Shown: positions 9,144 to 17,143 of the stretch, piece by piece | Layout: the number at the start of each line of letters is the position of its first letter | Position numbering within the stretch: the stretch's first letter is position 1 | Source of the DNA: Alphaproteobacteria bacterium LSUCC0719 | Lineage (GTDB): Bacteria; Pseudomonadota; Alphaproteobacteria; Puniceispirillales; Puniceispirillaceae | DNA length: 64,000 bases | Direction of reading: 5' to 3' | Assembly (NCBI GenBank): GCA_040839025.1 | Contig: JBFPJN010000003.1 | Coordinates: forward strand, 1 to 64,000 | Notes under the pieces: generated by a model | What the model was told of the DNA's origin: nothing | What the model saw: the letters and a program-made list of their open reading frames with translations, nothing else | Database searches by the model: none | Position numbers and translations under genes: made by a program

Positions 9144-9362
9144 GGCAACTCTCCTTGATCCCGGCAGGTGGACAGCCGGAGGCCGGAATGCCGCCGGTAT
9201 CTCCCGGCAATATACGCATCCACGGCGACCGGCGGAAGATTCATCTTCACAGCCGCCCGTTACCGGTCCTGTACGACCGGACAGGCAGGACAACAGCTGG
9301 ACTGTCGGCGGCCAGCGACAGCCACATATTGCGCGGCGCGATGACATGAAAGATGATGCGGC

Positions 9363-10352
9363 ATGACGTTTCTTCGCAATGATGCCGGCGGTCTGATCCC
9401 GCCCTTTTCTGGCGAGGCCGCGCCCTGGCTTGGCGGCGACCTGCAGACAATGCGGCATTTCCTGCGTCGTGACGCGCCGCCCCCGCCCCCTTCCCGCGAA
9501 ATTCTGCTCGACCTTGATGACGGCGATAGGCTGCTGGCCGCCTTTCATCCGCCGACCGGCACGTCGAGGGGATGCATGATCGCCGTCCATGGGCTGAACG
9601 GGTGCATGGATGCCCAGCATATCTGGTGGCTGGTGCCACAGGTTCTGGCTGCCGGCTACAGTGTTCTCAGGATCAACATGCGCGGCGCCGGTCCGGCCCG
9701 AAAGCTGGCGCGCGGCACCTACAATGCCGGTGCCGGCGCGGACCTGATTCCCTTTATCGATGCCGCCGCAGCGCTTGATCCCGGTGTGCCGCTGTTCATG
9801 ATGGCACATTCACTTGGCGGGACGGCGGCGCTCAACATGGCGCTGGCGTTTCCGGATCAGGCGGCACGCCTTGCCGGCCTTGTCACCATCGGCACCCCGC
9901 TCGACATGACAGCGACAGCCAGACAGTTCAGCTCCCGGCGCAATCTGCTCTATATCCGCTACATGCTGGCCGGGCTGAAGGATATTGCCGCCACGGCACC
10001 GGGGCTGGACCGGCATTATCGTGACGCGGCGGCGGCGGCGCAAAGCCTCTATGAATTTGACGATCTGGTAACGGCACCGCTGGCCGGATATGCCGACAGC
10101 GCCGCCTATTACGCCGCCACCAGTGTCCACCGGCGGATGGACGACCTTGCTATTCCGACGCTGGTTCTTCAGGGATCGAATGATCCGTGGGTGCCTGTCA
10201 CGCCCTGTCTTGCCAGACCGGCACCGCGCCGCGCCGGTGCCGGCACCGCCATCGTGGTGACAAAGGGGGGCGGCCATGTCGGGTTCCATGACCGCAAGCT
10301 GAACTGGCATATCCGGGCCACGCTCGCCTGGTGCAACGCCATCAGGGGCTAG
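9363..10352 (+). CDS. YheT-like alpha/beta hydrolase
   Basis: The 329-residue protein has the alpha/beta hydrolase core: MIAVHGLNGCMDA (oxyanion loop, about residue 72), nucleophile elbow AHSLGG (about 147-152), an acidic residue in GSNDPWVP (about 275) and the C-terminal His in GGGHVGF (about 305-311). The order and the GFHD/Y ending resemble the YheT/embryogenesis-associated EMB8 group of predicted hydrolases. No signal peptide or membrane segment is visible. The next gene, on the opposite strand, ends 3 bases after this stop. Confidence 0.78.
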   Translation: MTFLRNDAGGLIPPFSGEAAPWLGGDLQTMRHFLRRDAPPPPPSREILLDLDDGDRLLAAFHPPTGTSRGCMIAVHGLNGCMDAQHIWWLVPQVLAAGYSVLRINMRGAGPARKLARGTYNAGAGADLIPFIDAAAALDPGVPLFMMAHSLGGTAALNMALAFPDQAARLAGLVTIGTPLDMTATARQFSSRRNLLYIRYMLAGLKDIAATAPGLDRHYRDAAAAAQSLYEFDDLVTAPLAGYADSAAYYAATSVHRRMDDLAIPTLVLQGSNDPWVPVTPCLARPAPRRAGAGTAIVVTKGGGHVGFHDRKLNWHIRATLAWCNAIRG

Positions 10353-10355
10353 CCT

Positions 10356-10862
10356 TCAGACAGGCGGTGGGCCTGTGGTCTGCCATATACGCGTTCCCGG
10401 AAGATTGTCCCAGCCGAAGCCGGCCTCTGATGGCCCCTCCTCGCGCAGCCGCTTCAGCCGCGCCAGCGCATCGGGAAAGGTCGGGATGGTGCCGGCCGGG
10501 ATCCACCACATGACAAGAAACGGTGCCCCTGGCGGCAGAAACCATCTGTACCGGTTCTTCATGAAACGCCGATGAACGGTGTTCCAGGCAAAGAATTCCA
10601 GATCGGCGGCGCTTTGCCATATCGACAGGGTGAAGGTCTCGCGCGGATCGCCAAGAATGGCCATTGCCGCCGCCTCGTCATCCTTGTCCTTCAGGCGCCA
10701 CACAAAGCCCGGCGATTTCTCGGCAATGCCGTTCACCGCCGCCAGCGCGGTGACAAACCCCGCCATGACAGGGTCATCAAGATCGGCAATGGCGGTGGCG
10801 AAATTCACCTGCGCCAGATGATGCCCGTCCGGATGCGGAAAGGTGATCTCGGAGTGTGACAT
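10356..10862 (-). CDS. DUF3291 domain protein
   Basis: This 168-residue protein matches the DUF3291 pattern: HLAQVNFATAIADLDDPVMAGF near the N-terminus, SPGFVWRL, LSIWQSAADLEFFAWNTVHRRFMKNRYRWF (about residues 80-108) and LVMWWIPAGTIPTFPDALARLKRLREEGPSEAGFGWD. The domain is a ferredoxin-like dimeric barrel related to the ABM proteins, with no known reaction. It ends 3 bases from the convergent hydrolase gene and lies 21 bases beyond the 3' end-to-start gap of the DUF3422 gene on the same strand, so the two could be co-transcribed. Confidence 0.8.
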   Translation of the reverse strand: MSHSEITFPHPDGHHLAQVNFATAIADLDDPVMAGFVTALAAVNGIAEKSPGFVWRLKDKDDEAAAMAILGDPRETFTLSIWQSAADLEFFAWNTVHRRFMKNRYRWFLPPGAPFLVMWWIPAGTIPTFPDALARLKRLREEGPSEAGFGWDNLPGTRIWQTTGPPPV

Positions 10863-10883
10863 GCGGACACCAGCCTACCCTGA

Positions 10884-12182
10884 TCAATCATCCTCATGGT
10901 CGTGAAGACCGGCCCGCACGCCGCGGATGGCAAGCCACACCAGAAAGGCAATCACCGGCACGGCCGCCGCCTTGACCAGATTGATGTCGAGCGCCCATTC
11001 ATCAAGCGGCAGGGGTTTGGCAAGATATCCGACAAGCCCGACACCGTAATATGTGACAGCGGCGACCGACAGGCGTTCAACCGTCTGCTGAAGCCGCAGC
11101 TGTTGGCGCGCGCGGGCATTCATCGAACTCAGAAGGTCACGATTTTGCCGCTGGATGATCATCTCGGTCTGGGTCTGCAACAGATCACCTGCCCGTGTGA
11201 TCCGTTCCGACAGCCGCGTCAGCCGTTCCGAAAAGGCACGGCAGCTGTCCAGCGCCGGCGTCATCCGTCGTCCCAGAAATCCGCGAACCCCCTGAAACCC
11301 CGCCAGCCGCGAGAATTGCAGGCTGGCAATCCTGTCCATCAGGATGGCCTCATAGGCCTTTGTGGCGGCCAGCCTGTAGGATGTCCGCGAATAGATTTCC
11401 TCGAGGTCTGCCGCCTGTGTCGACAGCACCGACAAAAGCTGCTGCACCTGGCCGTCCGCCTGCTTGATCTGCGCCGCCATATCGGTTGTCAGCGCGCCGA
11501 CGGTGTTTTCGATCTGTCCAAGCATGCCGGTATTGTCACGCACGGCGGCAAGCCCCAGAAGCGCCAGCAACCGGTAGGTTTCAAGCTCGACAACACGCTG
11601 CACCACACGTCCCATGCGGTTTGGCGAAATGCCCTGATTGAAGAGCGCAATCCGCGAGAACCCCGCGCGGTCGATGTCAAAGGCGAAATGCAGCTGCGCA
11701 TCGCCATTGCTGAAATTGTTCGAGGCGATCGCGCGGCTGTCCATTGTTGCCATCATCTTTTCAGGGGTCAGCCCCCGTGGCGGCTTGCCGCCGATTTCCA
11801 GCCATATGGCGTGAAAGACCGGCGCCGGGATTTTACGCGCCCAGGCAAGGGGAAGATGCGAAATGGCAGGGTCGAAGGCATCGGCAAGAAGGCCGGTGGC
11901 CCGGCGGTGCCCCTTTTCGACAAAACTGACCGACATGAATTCGGTATGCTGTTCGACGCGAAGCGCATAGCCGTCCATCTCAAGCCGCAGGAACTTTGTT
12001 CCGGCCGGGATCGGCTCGCGCCCTGCCGCCGTCAGAAACCGGTTGATGTAGTCAAGAATGGCGACAGCATTGCCATCGGTCAGAAAGACAAAGCGGATGA
12101 ACCGCCCGGCCCCGTCGAAATCGTGAAAGGCACGGGCATGCAGCTCGTCCGACAGGGGGCGTCGCAGCGCAAATTCATCCAT
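10884..12182 (-). CDS. DUF3422 family membrane protein
   Basis: The 432-residue protein opens with RRPLSDELHARAF, the signature start of DUF3422. A coiled-coil or helical region (about 215-370) contains LLSVLSTQAADLEEIYSRTSYRLAATKAYEAILMDRI and RLTRLSERITRAGDLLQTQTEMIIQRQNRDLLSSMNARARQQLRLQQTVERLSVAAVTYYGVGLVGYL. Two hydrophobic segments follow near the C-terminus (about 375-392 and 408-425), suggesting an inner-membrane anchor with the large domain in the cytoplasm. The function is unknown; the family is common in alphaproteobacteria. Confidence 0.87.
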   Translation of the reverse strand: MDEFALRRPLSDELHARAFHDFDGAGRFIRFVFLTDGNAVAILDYINRFLTAAGREPIPAGTKFLRLEMDGYALRVEQHTEFMSVSFVEKGHRRATGLLADAFDPAISHLPLAWARKIPAPVFHAIWLEIGGKPPRGLTPEKMMATMDSRAIASNNFSNGDAQLHFAFDIDRAGFSRIALFNQGISPNRMGRVVQRVVELETYRLLALLGLAAVRDNTGMLGQIENTVGALTTDMAAQIKQADGQVQQLLSVLSTQAADLEEIYSRTSYRLAATKAYEAILMDRIASLQFSRLAGFQGVRGFLGRRMTPALDSCRAFSERLTRLSERITRAGDLLQTQTEMIIQRQNRDLLSSMNARARQQLRLQQTVERLSVAAVTYYGVGLVGYLAKPLPLDEWALDINLVKAAAVPVIAFLVWLAIRGVRAGLHDHEDD

Positions 12183-12260
12183 CTCCGCGTCTCCACATTT
12201 TCAATCCGTCACCCATCAGCCGGGTATCGTCAGCCGGGAATCAACAGTCCGGTGGCGGCG

Positions 12261-12857
12261 TCAGCGGCCAAGCTGCTTTTCAATGGCTGCGATGACCTTG
12301 CGTGAATCGGGGGCCGTTGTCGATGCAAACCAGTCGACGATACGTCCCTCGCCATCAATCAGATGCTTGTGGAAATTCCATTTCGGCACCATCAGCCGCC
12401 CCTGCGTTCCGACCCAGCGGTAATAGGGATGCGCGTCATCGCCCTTGACCGCGACCTTTTCGGTCATCGGAAAGTCGATCCCGTAATTGATTTCGCAGAA
12501 CTGCTTGATTTCGGCTGAACTGTCATATTCCTGGCCGCCGAAATCATTGCTCGGCACCCCCAGCACAACAAGGCCGCGATCGCGATATTCCGCCCACAGC
12601 GATTGCAGCGCCTCATATTGCGGCGTGAACCCGCACATCGACGCGGTGTTGACCAGAAGGATCGGCCGGCCGGCATAATCGGCCAGACGCAAAGGGCCCC
12701 CGTCAATGCTCTCGAAGGTGAAATCATGCGCTGTGACCTCGCCAGCACGTGCCGTCCCGGCCATCATTGTCTCCATCATCAGGGTCGCGCAAAGGCAGGC
12801 GACAAGATTGGTAAATCGCATTACATGTCGTCTGAACATCGCCGCGTCCCGTTTCAT
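12261..12857 (-). CDS. Glutathione peroxidase family protein, exported, Cys type
   Basis: This 198-residue thioredoxin-fold peroxidase has catalytic Cys75 in NTASMCGFTPQY, the GVPSNDFGGQE motif (about 99-109) and the WNFHK block (about 160-164). These are the three conserved glutathione peroxidase signatures. The residue is Cys, not selenocysteine. A hydrophobic N-terminus (about 14-38, ending GTARAGE) looks like a signal peptide, placing the enzyme in the periplasm. Initiation could also be at the internal ATG at 12821, which would leave a shorter leader. Family members reduce hydroperoxides using thioredoxin or glutathione. Confidence 0.87.
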   Translation of the reverse strand: MKRDAAMFRRHVMRFTNLVACLCATLMMETMMAGTARAGEVTAHDFTFESIDGGPLRLADYAGRPILLVNTASMCGFTPQYEALQSLWAEYRDRGLVVLGVPSNDFGGQEYDSSAEIKQFCEINYGIDFPMTEKVAVKGDDAHPYYRWVGTQGRLMVPKWNFHKHLIDGEGRIVDWFASTTAPDSRKVIAAIEKQLGR

Positions 12858-12944
12858 CAGGGTTTCGTCTGGCTTTTATGTAGGGACTAACCGGCCAGGA
12901 CCAAGGGTCGAGGCTGCGGTCCGGGTAGAAAGGCGTGTTCACCC

Positions 12945-13289
12945 ATGACTGAAGATCAGCAGGATACCGGTCTGGCCGATGGCCGGGACAATGTGATGGA
13001 ACGGGCGCTTGGCGCCTTTGACAGCCTGAATGGTGATGAACTGTATAACGATGCGCTCGCCTTCATCATCGACACCACCGGCAATATCGCCAGCGCGGGA
13101 GGTGAAATCCTGCGCAGGCTGGGCAATCTGCCGGCAGGTGATATCGCTGCCGATGCCGGCGACACCGCCGCGTCATGGGGCAAAACCGCAACCGACATGG
13201 CGGCCGGCATGGCAACCGGCATCAGCGCCGCGCTGGCCGACGGGCTTGACGCGCTGACCCGGCTTGCCACCGGACTGTTTGGCGGCTGA
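12945..13289 (+). CDS. Ala/Gly-rich small hypothetical protein
   Basis: The 114-residue acidic protein is rich in Ala, Gly, Asp and Thr, with helices such as ALAFIIDTTGNIASAGGEILRRLGNL and a C-terminal Gly/Ala stretch ending GLFGG. It has no clear signal peptide. The start is preceded by GAAAGG about 12 bases upstream. It resembles no family I know. Low complexity leaves some doubt, but the ORF is well placed, with no better frame on either strand. Confidence 0.5.
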   Translation: MTEDQQDTGLADGRDNVMERALGAFDSLNGDELYNDALAFIIDTTGNIASAGGEILRRLGNLPAGDIAADAGDTAASWGKTATDMAAGMATGISAALADGLDALTRLATGLFGG

Positions 13290-13376
13290 CACGCCGGAAG
13301 ACACGCCGGACAAGATACGCGCTGGACAAGATACATACCGGACAAATTGCCGCGCGGCGTGCGCCCGGACGTGACT

Positions 13377-13404
13377 TTGCCGTCATCCGCACCTAGTCTA
13401 TTGT
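13377..13404 (+). promoter_or_regulatory. Possible promoter for the 24-codon ORF
   Basis: TTGCCG (13377-13382), 16 bases, then TATTGT (13399-13404). The -35 box is good and the -10 is weak. It lies 33 bases before the ATG at 13437. Confidence 0.35.
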
Positions 13405-13436
13405 TATCGGTTTAACAAAGTAAAGGAGGTGATCTG

Positions 13437-13511
13437 ATGTCTAGTTCGATCGGTGTTGATAATGCAATTGTGGCGGGCGGATTGAAGAGCAGCCTCGGTG
13501 GTCACGCCTGA
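13437..13511 (+). CDS. 24-residue peptide ORF with near-perfect ribosome binding site
   Basis: The ORF encodes a 24-residue peptide starting MSSSIGVDNAIVAGG and ending SSLGGHA. It is preceded by AAAGGAGGTGATCT at 13422-13435, which matches the complement of the 16S rRNA 3' end over almost its full length and lies 1-7 bases from the ATG. A possible promoter lies just upstream and two identical terminators follow about 40 bases after the stop. This makes a compact stand-alone transcription unit. The peptide has no hydrophobic signal and no family I recognise. It could be a small protein, a leader, or a chance frame in an sRNA. Confidence 0.5.
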   Translation: MSSSIGVDNAIVAGGLKSSLGGHA

Positions 13512-13550
13512 CGCAGGCTATTTGCGCTTATCTTATCCATCAAACGAAAA

Positions 13551-13575
13551 GGGAGGCTTCGGCCTCCCTTTTTTT
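13551..13575 (+). terminator. Tandem terminator, copy 1
   Basis: GGGAGGC-TTCG-GCCTCCC followed by seven T. AAAA before the stem gives it some activity in the other direction too. Confidence 0.9.
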
Positions 13576-13588
13576 ACATCTGATATCG

Positions 13589-13613
13589 GGGAGGCTTCGG
13601 CCTCCCTTTTTTT
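13589..13613 (+). terminator. Tandem terminator, copy 2
   Basis: The stem, UUCG-type loop and T7 tract are identical to the copy 38 bases upstream. It lies in the convergent gap between the 24-codon ORF and the TPR gene. Confidence 0.9.
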
Positions 13614-13638
13614 ATCTTCTTGATGGCTTGCCCAACCG

Positions 13639-14178
13639 TCAGTTGGCTTTCTTGTAGGCTTCGATGGCCTCGGCAAGCTCTTTCTTTTCCTCGCAGTTGA
13701 AGGAACAGACCTTGCTGAGGCGTGCCAGAAGCGCCTCGGCACCGGCAAGATTGCCAAGTTTCAGATACAGCTCGCCCTTGTATTCCAGCGCCCCCTTGTG
13801 CGCGGGGTTGATGGCAAGCGCCCTGTCATAGGCAACTTCGGAACGGGCGTAATCGCCAAGATTGCGCGCGGCAAAGCCGGTCAGGTTCCAGGCATCGGCG
13901 CTGTCCGGATTGGTGGCGATTTCGGCTTCCAGATGCGTCAACGCGGCCTTGTAATCCTGCTTGTTGATGTAATAGGACGCCTTGCGCATGTCTTTCGACA
14001 TCGACGCGCTGCCATAGCTGGACCCGGAACTGTCCGATCCGCTGGAGTCACTGCCCGCGGCATGTGCCAGGCCTGAGGCGATGCCAAGCGCCAGTGCGAC
14101 GAGCGCTGCGGCCAGCATCCAAGGCAAGGGGGACTGGCGCTGTTCGGCGCGGGTGCCGGCCTGCCCTCTGCGGGTCAT
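13639..14178 (-). CDS. TPR-repeat protein with N-terminal membrane anchor
   Basis: The 179-residue protein has a short basic N-terminus, a hydrophobic segment (about residues 21-40, WMLAAALVALALGIASGLAHA) that is a signal or anchor, a Ser/Gly-rich linker (DSSGSDSSGSSYGS), then TPR-type helices (YKAALTHLEAEIATNPDSADAWNLTGFAARNLGDYARSEVAYDRALAINPAHKGAL). The last 40 residues include two Cys (VCSFNCEEKKE). The ATG at 14178 overlaps the rhodanese stop as ATGA, so the two are translationally coupled. It probably serves as a periplasmic protein-interaction scaffold. Confidence 0.8.
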   Translation of the reverse strand: MTRRGQAGTRAEQRQSPLPWMLAAALVALALGIASGLAHAAGSDSSGSDSSGSSYGSASMSKDMRKASYYINKQDYKAALTHLEAEIATNPDSADAWNLTGFAARNLGDYARSEVAYDRALAINPAHKGALEYKGELYLKLGNLAGAEALLARLSKVCSFNCEEKKELAEAIEAYKKAN

Positions 14179-14549
14179 GACTCCGTCTCTCCGCCAGCCG
14201 CGATCCAATCCGAGATGCCGCCGACATTGGTCACGTTCTGATAGCCCATCTCGGTCAATGTCTTGCCGGCAAGCGCCGCCTGACCACCGGCCGCGCAGAC
14301 AAGAAGGATTTCACTGTCCTTCTGCAGCGCGGGATTGTGGAAACTGGTTGTGTCGTCGGCGGCGAATTCGATAAAGCCGCGGGGGATCCGCAACGCGCCG
14401 GCAATGGTGCCGGTTTTGGCGACATCGCCGCTGTCGCGAACGTCGATAAAGACGGCGGTGCCCTGCTGATGGATCGCCACACCGTCTTCGGCGCTGATCC
14501 GCGGAACCGCTGCATTTGCCTCGGCGAGATAATCTTGTGCGTGTTTCAT
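14175..14549 (-). CDS. Rhodanese-like domain protein
   Basis: A single rhodanese domain of 124 residues is present. FIDVRDSGDVAKTGTIAGALRIPRG (about 34-58) is the CH2A-like motif, and the active-site loop begins at Cys85 in LVCAAGGQAALAGKTL. The loop follows the usual Cys-x4-x pattern of single-domain sulfurtransferases, so persulfide transfer is plausible. It is cytoplasmic by absence of a signal. Its stop overlaps the TPR gene start by four bases. Confidence 0.87.
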   Translation of the reverse strand: MKHAQDYLAEANAAVPRISAEDGVAIHQQGTAVFIDVRDSGDVAKTGTIAGALRIPRGFIEFAADDTTSFHNPALQKDSEILLVCAAGGQAALAGKTLTEMGYQNVTNVGGISDWIAAGGETES

Positions 14550-14646
14550 GCTGCCCTCACTGGTTATGCCCGCCTCGCGGGTCCGGCTGCCCCCGGAATG
14601 GTGTATCTGCCTCAGATAGGCACTGATCCACCGCGTTCAAGCGCGC

Positions 14647-15150
14647 CTAGCCGCTGATGCCGATATCATCAACCCGCGTCGCCCCGGTCAGGGCGCACAG
14701 CGCCGCCGGGCTTGCCTGAAACACACAATGCGGGTGCCCGGCCGCCGACCACACGGTGTCGAAGCGAAACAGAGAGCCATCGAGAAAGACCGGCAGATCC
14801 GCCGGCAGGCCAATTGGCGACACCCCGCCGATGGAATAGTTCGTGACCGCCTTGACCCGCGCTGCGTCCGGCCGCCGACAGGGGGTCGCCACCCCGACAC
14901 GGGCCGCCAGCGCCGACACATCGCATTGCCTGTCACCGGCCACCAGCGCGATCACCGGCAGGTCGTCATTGCCGGCGACAAACATCAATGTCTTCACAAT
15001 GGCGCCGGTCTCGACACCAAGCGCGGCCGCGGCCTCGGCGGCACTTCGCGCGGTGTCGGCCAGCGCGATAACCTGGTGCGGATGCCCGGCCGCGGCAAGG
15101 CACGACGCTGCATGACGAACCTGGGGATGTTCCAGAAAGGCATCGGACAT
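14647..15150 (-). CDS. YbaK/EbsC-type aminoacyl-tRNA deacylase
   Basis: This 167-residue protein has the YbaK fold signature: HPQVRHAASCLAAAGHPHQVIALADTARSAAEAAAALGVETGAIVKTLMF near the N-terminus, then NDDLPVIALVAGDRQCDV and TNYSIGGVSPIGLPADLPVFLDGSLFRFDTVWSAAGHPHCVFQ. The Lys in IVKTLMF and the GGVSPIG loop are the conserved catalytic-pocket features of family members that clear mischarged Cys- or Ala-tRNAs. The exact specificity is not visible. The ATG at 15150 is 17 bases downstream of the homocysteine methyltransferase stop, suggesting one operon. Confidence 0.85.
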   Translation of the reverse strand: MSDAFLEHPQVRHAASCLAAAGHPHQVIALADTARSAAEAAAALGVETGAIVKTLMFVAGNDDLPVIALVAGDRQCDVSALAARVGVATPCRRPDAARVKAVTNYSIGGVSPIGLPADLPVFLDGSLFRFDTVWSAAGHPHCVFQASPAALCALTGATRVDDIGISG

Positions 15151-15167
15151 CTGCGCGACAGACCCCC

Positions 15168-16106
15168 TCAGGCGTAGTCCGGCGCGGCCACCGGTGGCGG
15201 CGCCTTGAGGGTTTCGGCAAGCTTGCGGATATGGTCCGGGGTAATGCCGCAACATCCACCAATGATATCCGCCCCGCTTTCGGCCCATTGCGTGGCAAAG
15301 CGAAGATAGGCCTCGACCGTTATGTCCTTGCGAAGCTGGTGGATGTTTTCATTCGCCGCCTCGTAATCGTCATTCATCAGCGGAAAGGCGTTCGCATAGG
15401 CCCCGATCATCGGGCGCGAGGCACCATGCTGGCGGGCAAAGGCTTCCAGTTCGGACCGGGACAGCGCGACCGCGTCATTCATCACTTCGGGCTGGCTGCA
15501 ATTGAACAGCAGGGCGTCGAATCTCAACCCCTCGATTGACAGCAGCAGCTCGGTCAACGGCTCGCCCGAACGCAGACGCGGCTTGCCCGGCACGGGATCG
15601 ACATCTTCAAGCGTCACCGCCACCCACAGATCGGCCGCACAATCGGCAAACATGTCGAGATAGGTGGTCACCTCGCTGATCGAACTCAGCGTCTCGCCGA
15701 TAAAGATATCGGCCACCGGCGCCAGAAACCGGCGGAAATGCTGCATCATCCGGCGCGCGCCCTGAATTTCAAAGGCGTCCGGCTTGTAGCTGCCGAACAT
15801 CGGGGGAATGCTGGCCGCCACCTGCACCGAATGCGGCACCGCATCGGCGGCATCGCGGGCCAGCTTGGCCGCCAGCGCAAGCAACTCCTCGGACTGCGCC
15901 TCGTAGCGGTCTTCCCCGATATGAAACGGCACAATGGCATAGGTGTTGGTCGTGATGACATCAGCGCCAGCCTCAATGAAGGCATCATGCGCGTCGCGGA
16001 CCATCTGCGGGGCCTCCATCAGCGCCAGCGCCGACCATTCCGGCTGCCTGAAGGGGGCTCCCATGGCTTCCAACTGTCGTCCCAGTCCACCGTCAAGAAT
16101 GATCAC
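15168..16106 (-). CDS. Homocysteine S-methyltransferase family protein
   Basis: The 312-residue protein belongs to the zinc-dependent homocysteine methyltransferase (BHMT/MmuM/MetH-N) fold. Visible features are the N-terminal IILDGGLGRQLEAMG, TTNTYA near 52-57, and the zinc Cys residues Cys203 in LLFNCSQPEV and Cys285-Cys286 in IIGGCCGITPDHI. The reaction is methyl transfer to homocysteine from S-methylmethionine, betaine or a related donor; the donor is not identifiable. The start is chosen as the GTG at 16106, which has AGAGGG upstream and begins the conserved first strand; the longer in-frame leader is unlikely. It is divergent from the TfoX-like gene. Confidence 0.87.
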   Translation of the reverse strand: MIILDGGLGRQLEAMGAPFRQPEWSALALMEAPQMVRDAHDAFIEAGADVITTNTYAIVPFHIGEDRYEAQSEELLALAAKLARDAADAVPHSVQVAASIPPMFGSYKPDAFEIQGARRMMQHFRRFLAPVADIFIGETLSSISEVTTYLDMFADCAADLWVAVTLEDVDPVPGKPRLRSGEPLTELLLSIEGLRFDALLFNCSQPEVMNDAVALSRSELEAFARQHGASRPMIGAYANAFPLMNDDYEAANENIHQLRKDITVEAYLRFATQWAESGADIIGGCCGITPDHIRKLAETLKAPPPVAAPDYA

Positions 16107-16333
16107 ATTCAGCCCTCTACAGAATTCGCATCCATCGTAGGATGTATTCCGCCCGCATGGCAAGCAACCTGAACGGTCTGCACCGCCTTGTGACGGATCC
16201 TGACATGTCTGGACGGCCTGCGCCGCTTCTTGTGATTTGCCCCCGCCGGTGCGGCGATGGCACTCTGGCAGCCCGGTTCTTGCAGCGGCGAGGCCGGAAG
16301 CATGGGAGGCCGGAAGCATGGGGGACTGGAACA

Positions 16334-16675
16334 ATGTATGATCCGGGATTGGCGGCACGCCTTGACGAAATGATGATGGGTATCATCGAAATGGAGATCA
16401 CCCATATGTTCGGTGGCTATGGATTCCTGATGAACGGCCATATGTGCGTCGGCGTCTGGAACGACATGCTGGTGATCCGCATCGGCACTGACGGGTGGGA
16501 TGCGATCAGCGAAGAGCCGCATGTGCGACCGATGGACCTGACCGGCAGGGTGATGCGCGGATGGGCAATGATCGCACCCGAAGGGGTTGCCGAGGATGCC
16601 GATCTGCAACGCTATGTCGATATGGCGATCCTGTTCTGCGCGGCACTGCCCCCAAAGCCGTCAAGCGTGACCTAG
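16334..16675 (+). CDS. TfoX N-terminal domain protein
   Basis: The 113-residue protein consists of a single TfoX-N domain: MYDPGLAARLDEMM, then ITHMFGGYGFLMNGHMCVGVWNDMLVIRIGTDGWDAI (about residues 25-60), DLTGRVMRGWAMIAPEGV and a C-terminal helix. TfoX-N proteins are small DNA- or protein-binding modules; stand-alone versions have no assigned function. The ATG at 16334 begins the domain exactly; a long GC-driven N-terminal extension is rejected. The tail runs into a 15-bp repeat that starts at 16667. Confidence 0.75.
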   Translation: MYDPGLAARLDEMMMGIIEMEITHMFGGYGFLMNGHMCVGVWNDMLVIRIGTDGWDAISEEPHVRPMDLTGRVMRGWAMIAPEGVAEDADLQRYVDMAILFCAALPPKPSSVT

Positions 16676-16713
16676 TCCAGAGTGACTTGGCCCAGAGTAG
16701 TGACCTAGTCCAG
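16667..16713. repeat. 15-bp repeat, three imperfect units
   Basis: Units at 16667-16681, 16682-16696 and 16700-16713 share GTGACYTRGYCCAG. The array spans the TfoX-like stop codon and the 3' end of the 66-residue membrane protein gene on the other strand. Confidence 0.7.
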
Positions 16714-16905
16714 TCTGAACCCGCACATCGTGGCAATGGCGCGCACCACATCCTGGCTTCGCGCGGCAAAGGGCAGAATGGCAATCGCCACCAGCATCAC
16801 CGCCGCCCAGATCATCCAGACCGACAGATCGGCCGGACGTGATGGCACGGGGTCGGATTGATCCGGTTCGCGCCCCCCGGTTGATGGTTTGTCTGCGATT
16901 GTCAT
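16705..16905 (-). CDS. Small single-pass membrane protein
   Basis: The 66-residue protein has a Pro/Asp-rich N-terminus, one membrane segment (about residues 29-46, VWMIWAAVMLVAIAILPFAA) and a short C-terminal tail ending GFRLD. Its ATG overlaps the stop of the upstream 67-residue gene as ATGA, so the two genes are coupled. The function is unknown. Confidence 0.6.
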   Translation of the reverse strand: MTIADKPSTGGREPDQSDPVPSRPADLSVWMIWAAVMLVAIAILPFAARSQDVVRAIATMCGFRLD

Positions 16906-17105
16906 GAGGTCCGCATCACAAATTCGAGGCCCGACTGGCTGCCAACATAGAGCCCCGGTTTCTGCATGAACAGCGAGATCAGGATGTTGCCACCACCATC
17001 CAGCATCACATCCACCCGGTTCGGCGCGATCCGCACAATCGTGCCCGGGGCGTCCTTGCCGGTGTCGGTGCAGTGAAGTGTGACTTTCTGGTCGAGTGTC
17101 AGCAT
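16902..17105 (-). CDS. Small beta-rich hypothetical protein
   Basis: The 67-residue product (MLTLDQKVTLHCTDTG, then PGTIVRIAPNRVDVMLDGGGNILISLFMQKPGLYVGSQSGLEFVM) looks like a small SH3- or PilZ-like beta barrel. It does not have the CsrA pattern. AGGAGGCC lies a few bases before the ATG at 17105, a strong ribosome binding site that fixes the start inside a longer frame. It overlaps the small membrane protein by four bases. The function is unknown. Confidence 0.65.
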   Translation of the reverse strand: MLTLDQKVTLHCTDTGKDAPGTIVRIAPNRVDVMLDGGGNILISLFMQKPGLYVGSQSGLEFVMRTS

Positions 17106-17143
17106 GCAGGCCTCCTGGTTCGCCCTGATCCTATCATGGCAGG

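Noticed and set aside
9144-9362. Cobalamin or SAM riboswitch upstream of the MetE-like gene
   Set aside because: I looked for the B12-box and SAM-II core sequences on the minus strand and found neither. The gap is GC-rich with generic hairpins only.
10896-12305. A 469-codon open frame on the + strand
   Set aside because: It is the antisense shadow of the DUF3422 gene. Its protein is low-complexity, rich in Arg, Gln and His, and lacks family features.
13639-13650. Terminator copies assigned to the TPR gene
   Set aside because: The T tracts follow the stems on the + strand. Only copy 1 has a short A run that could serve the minus strand, so both are assigned to the + unit.
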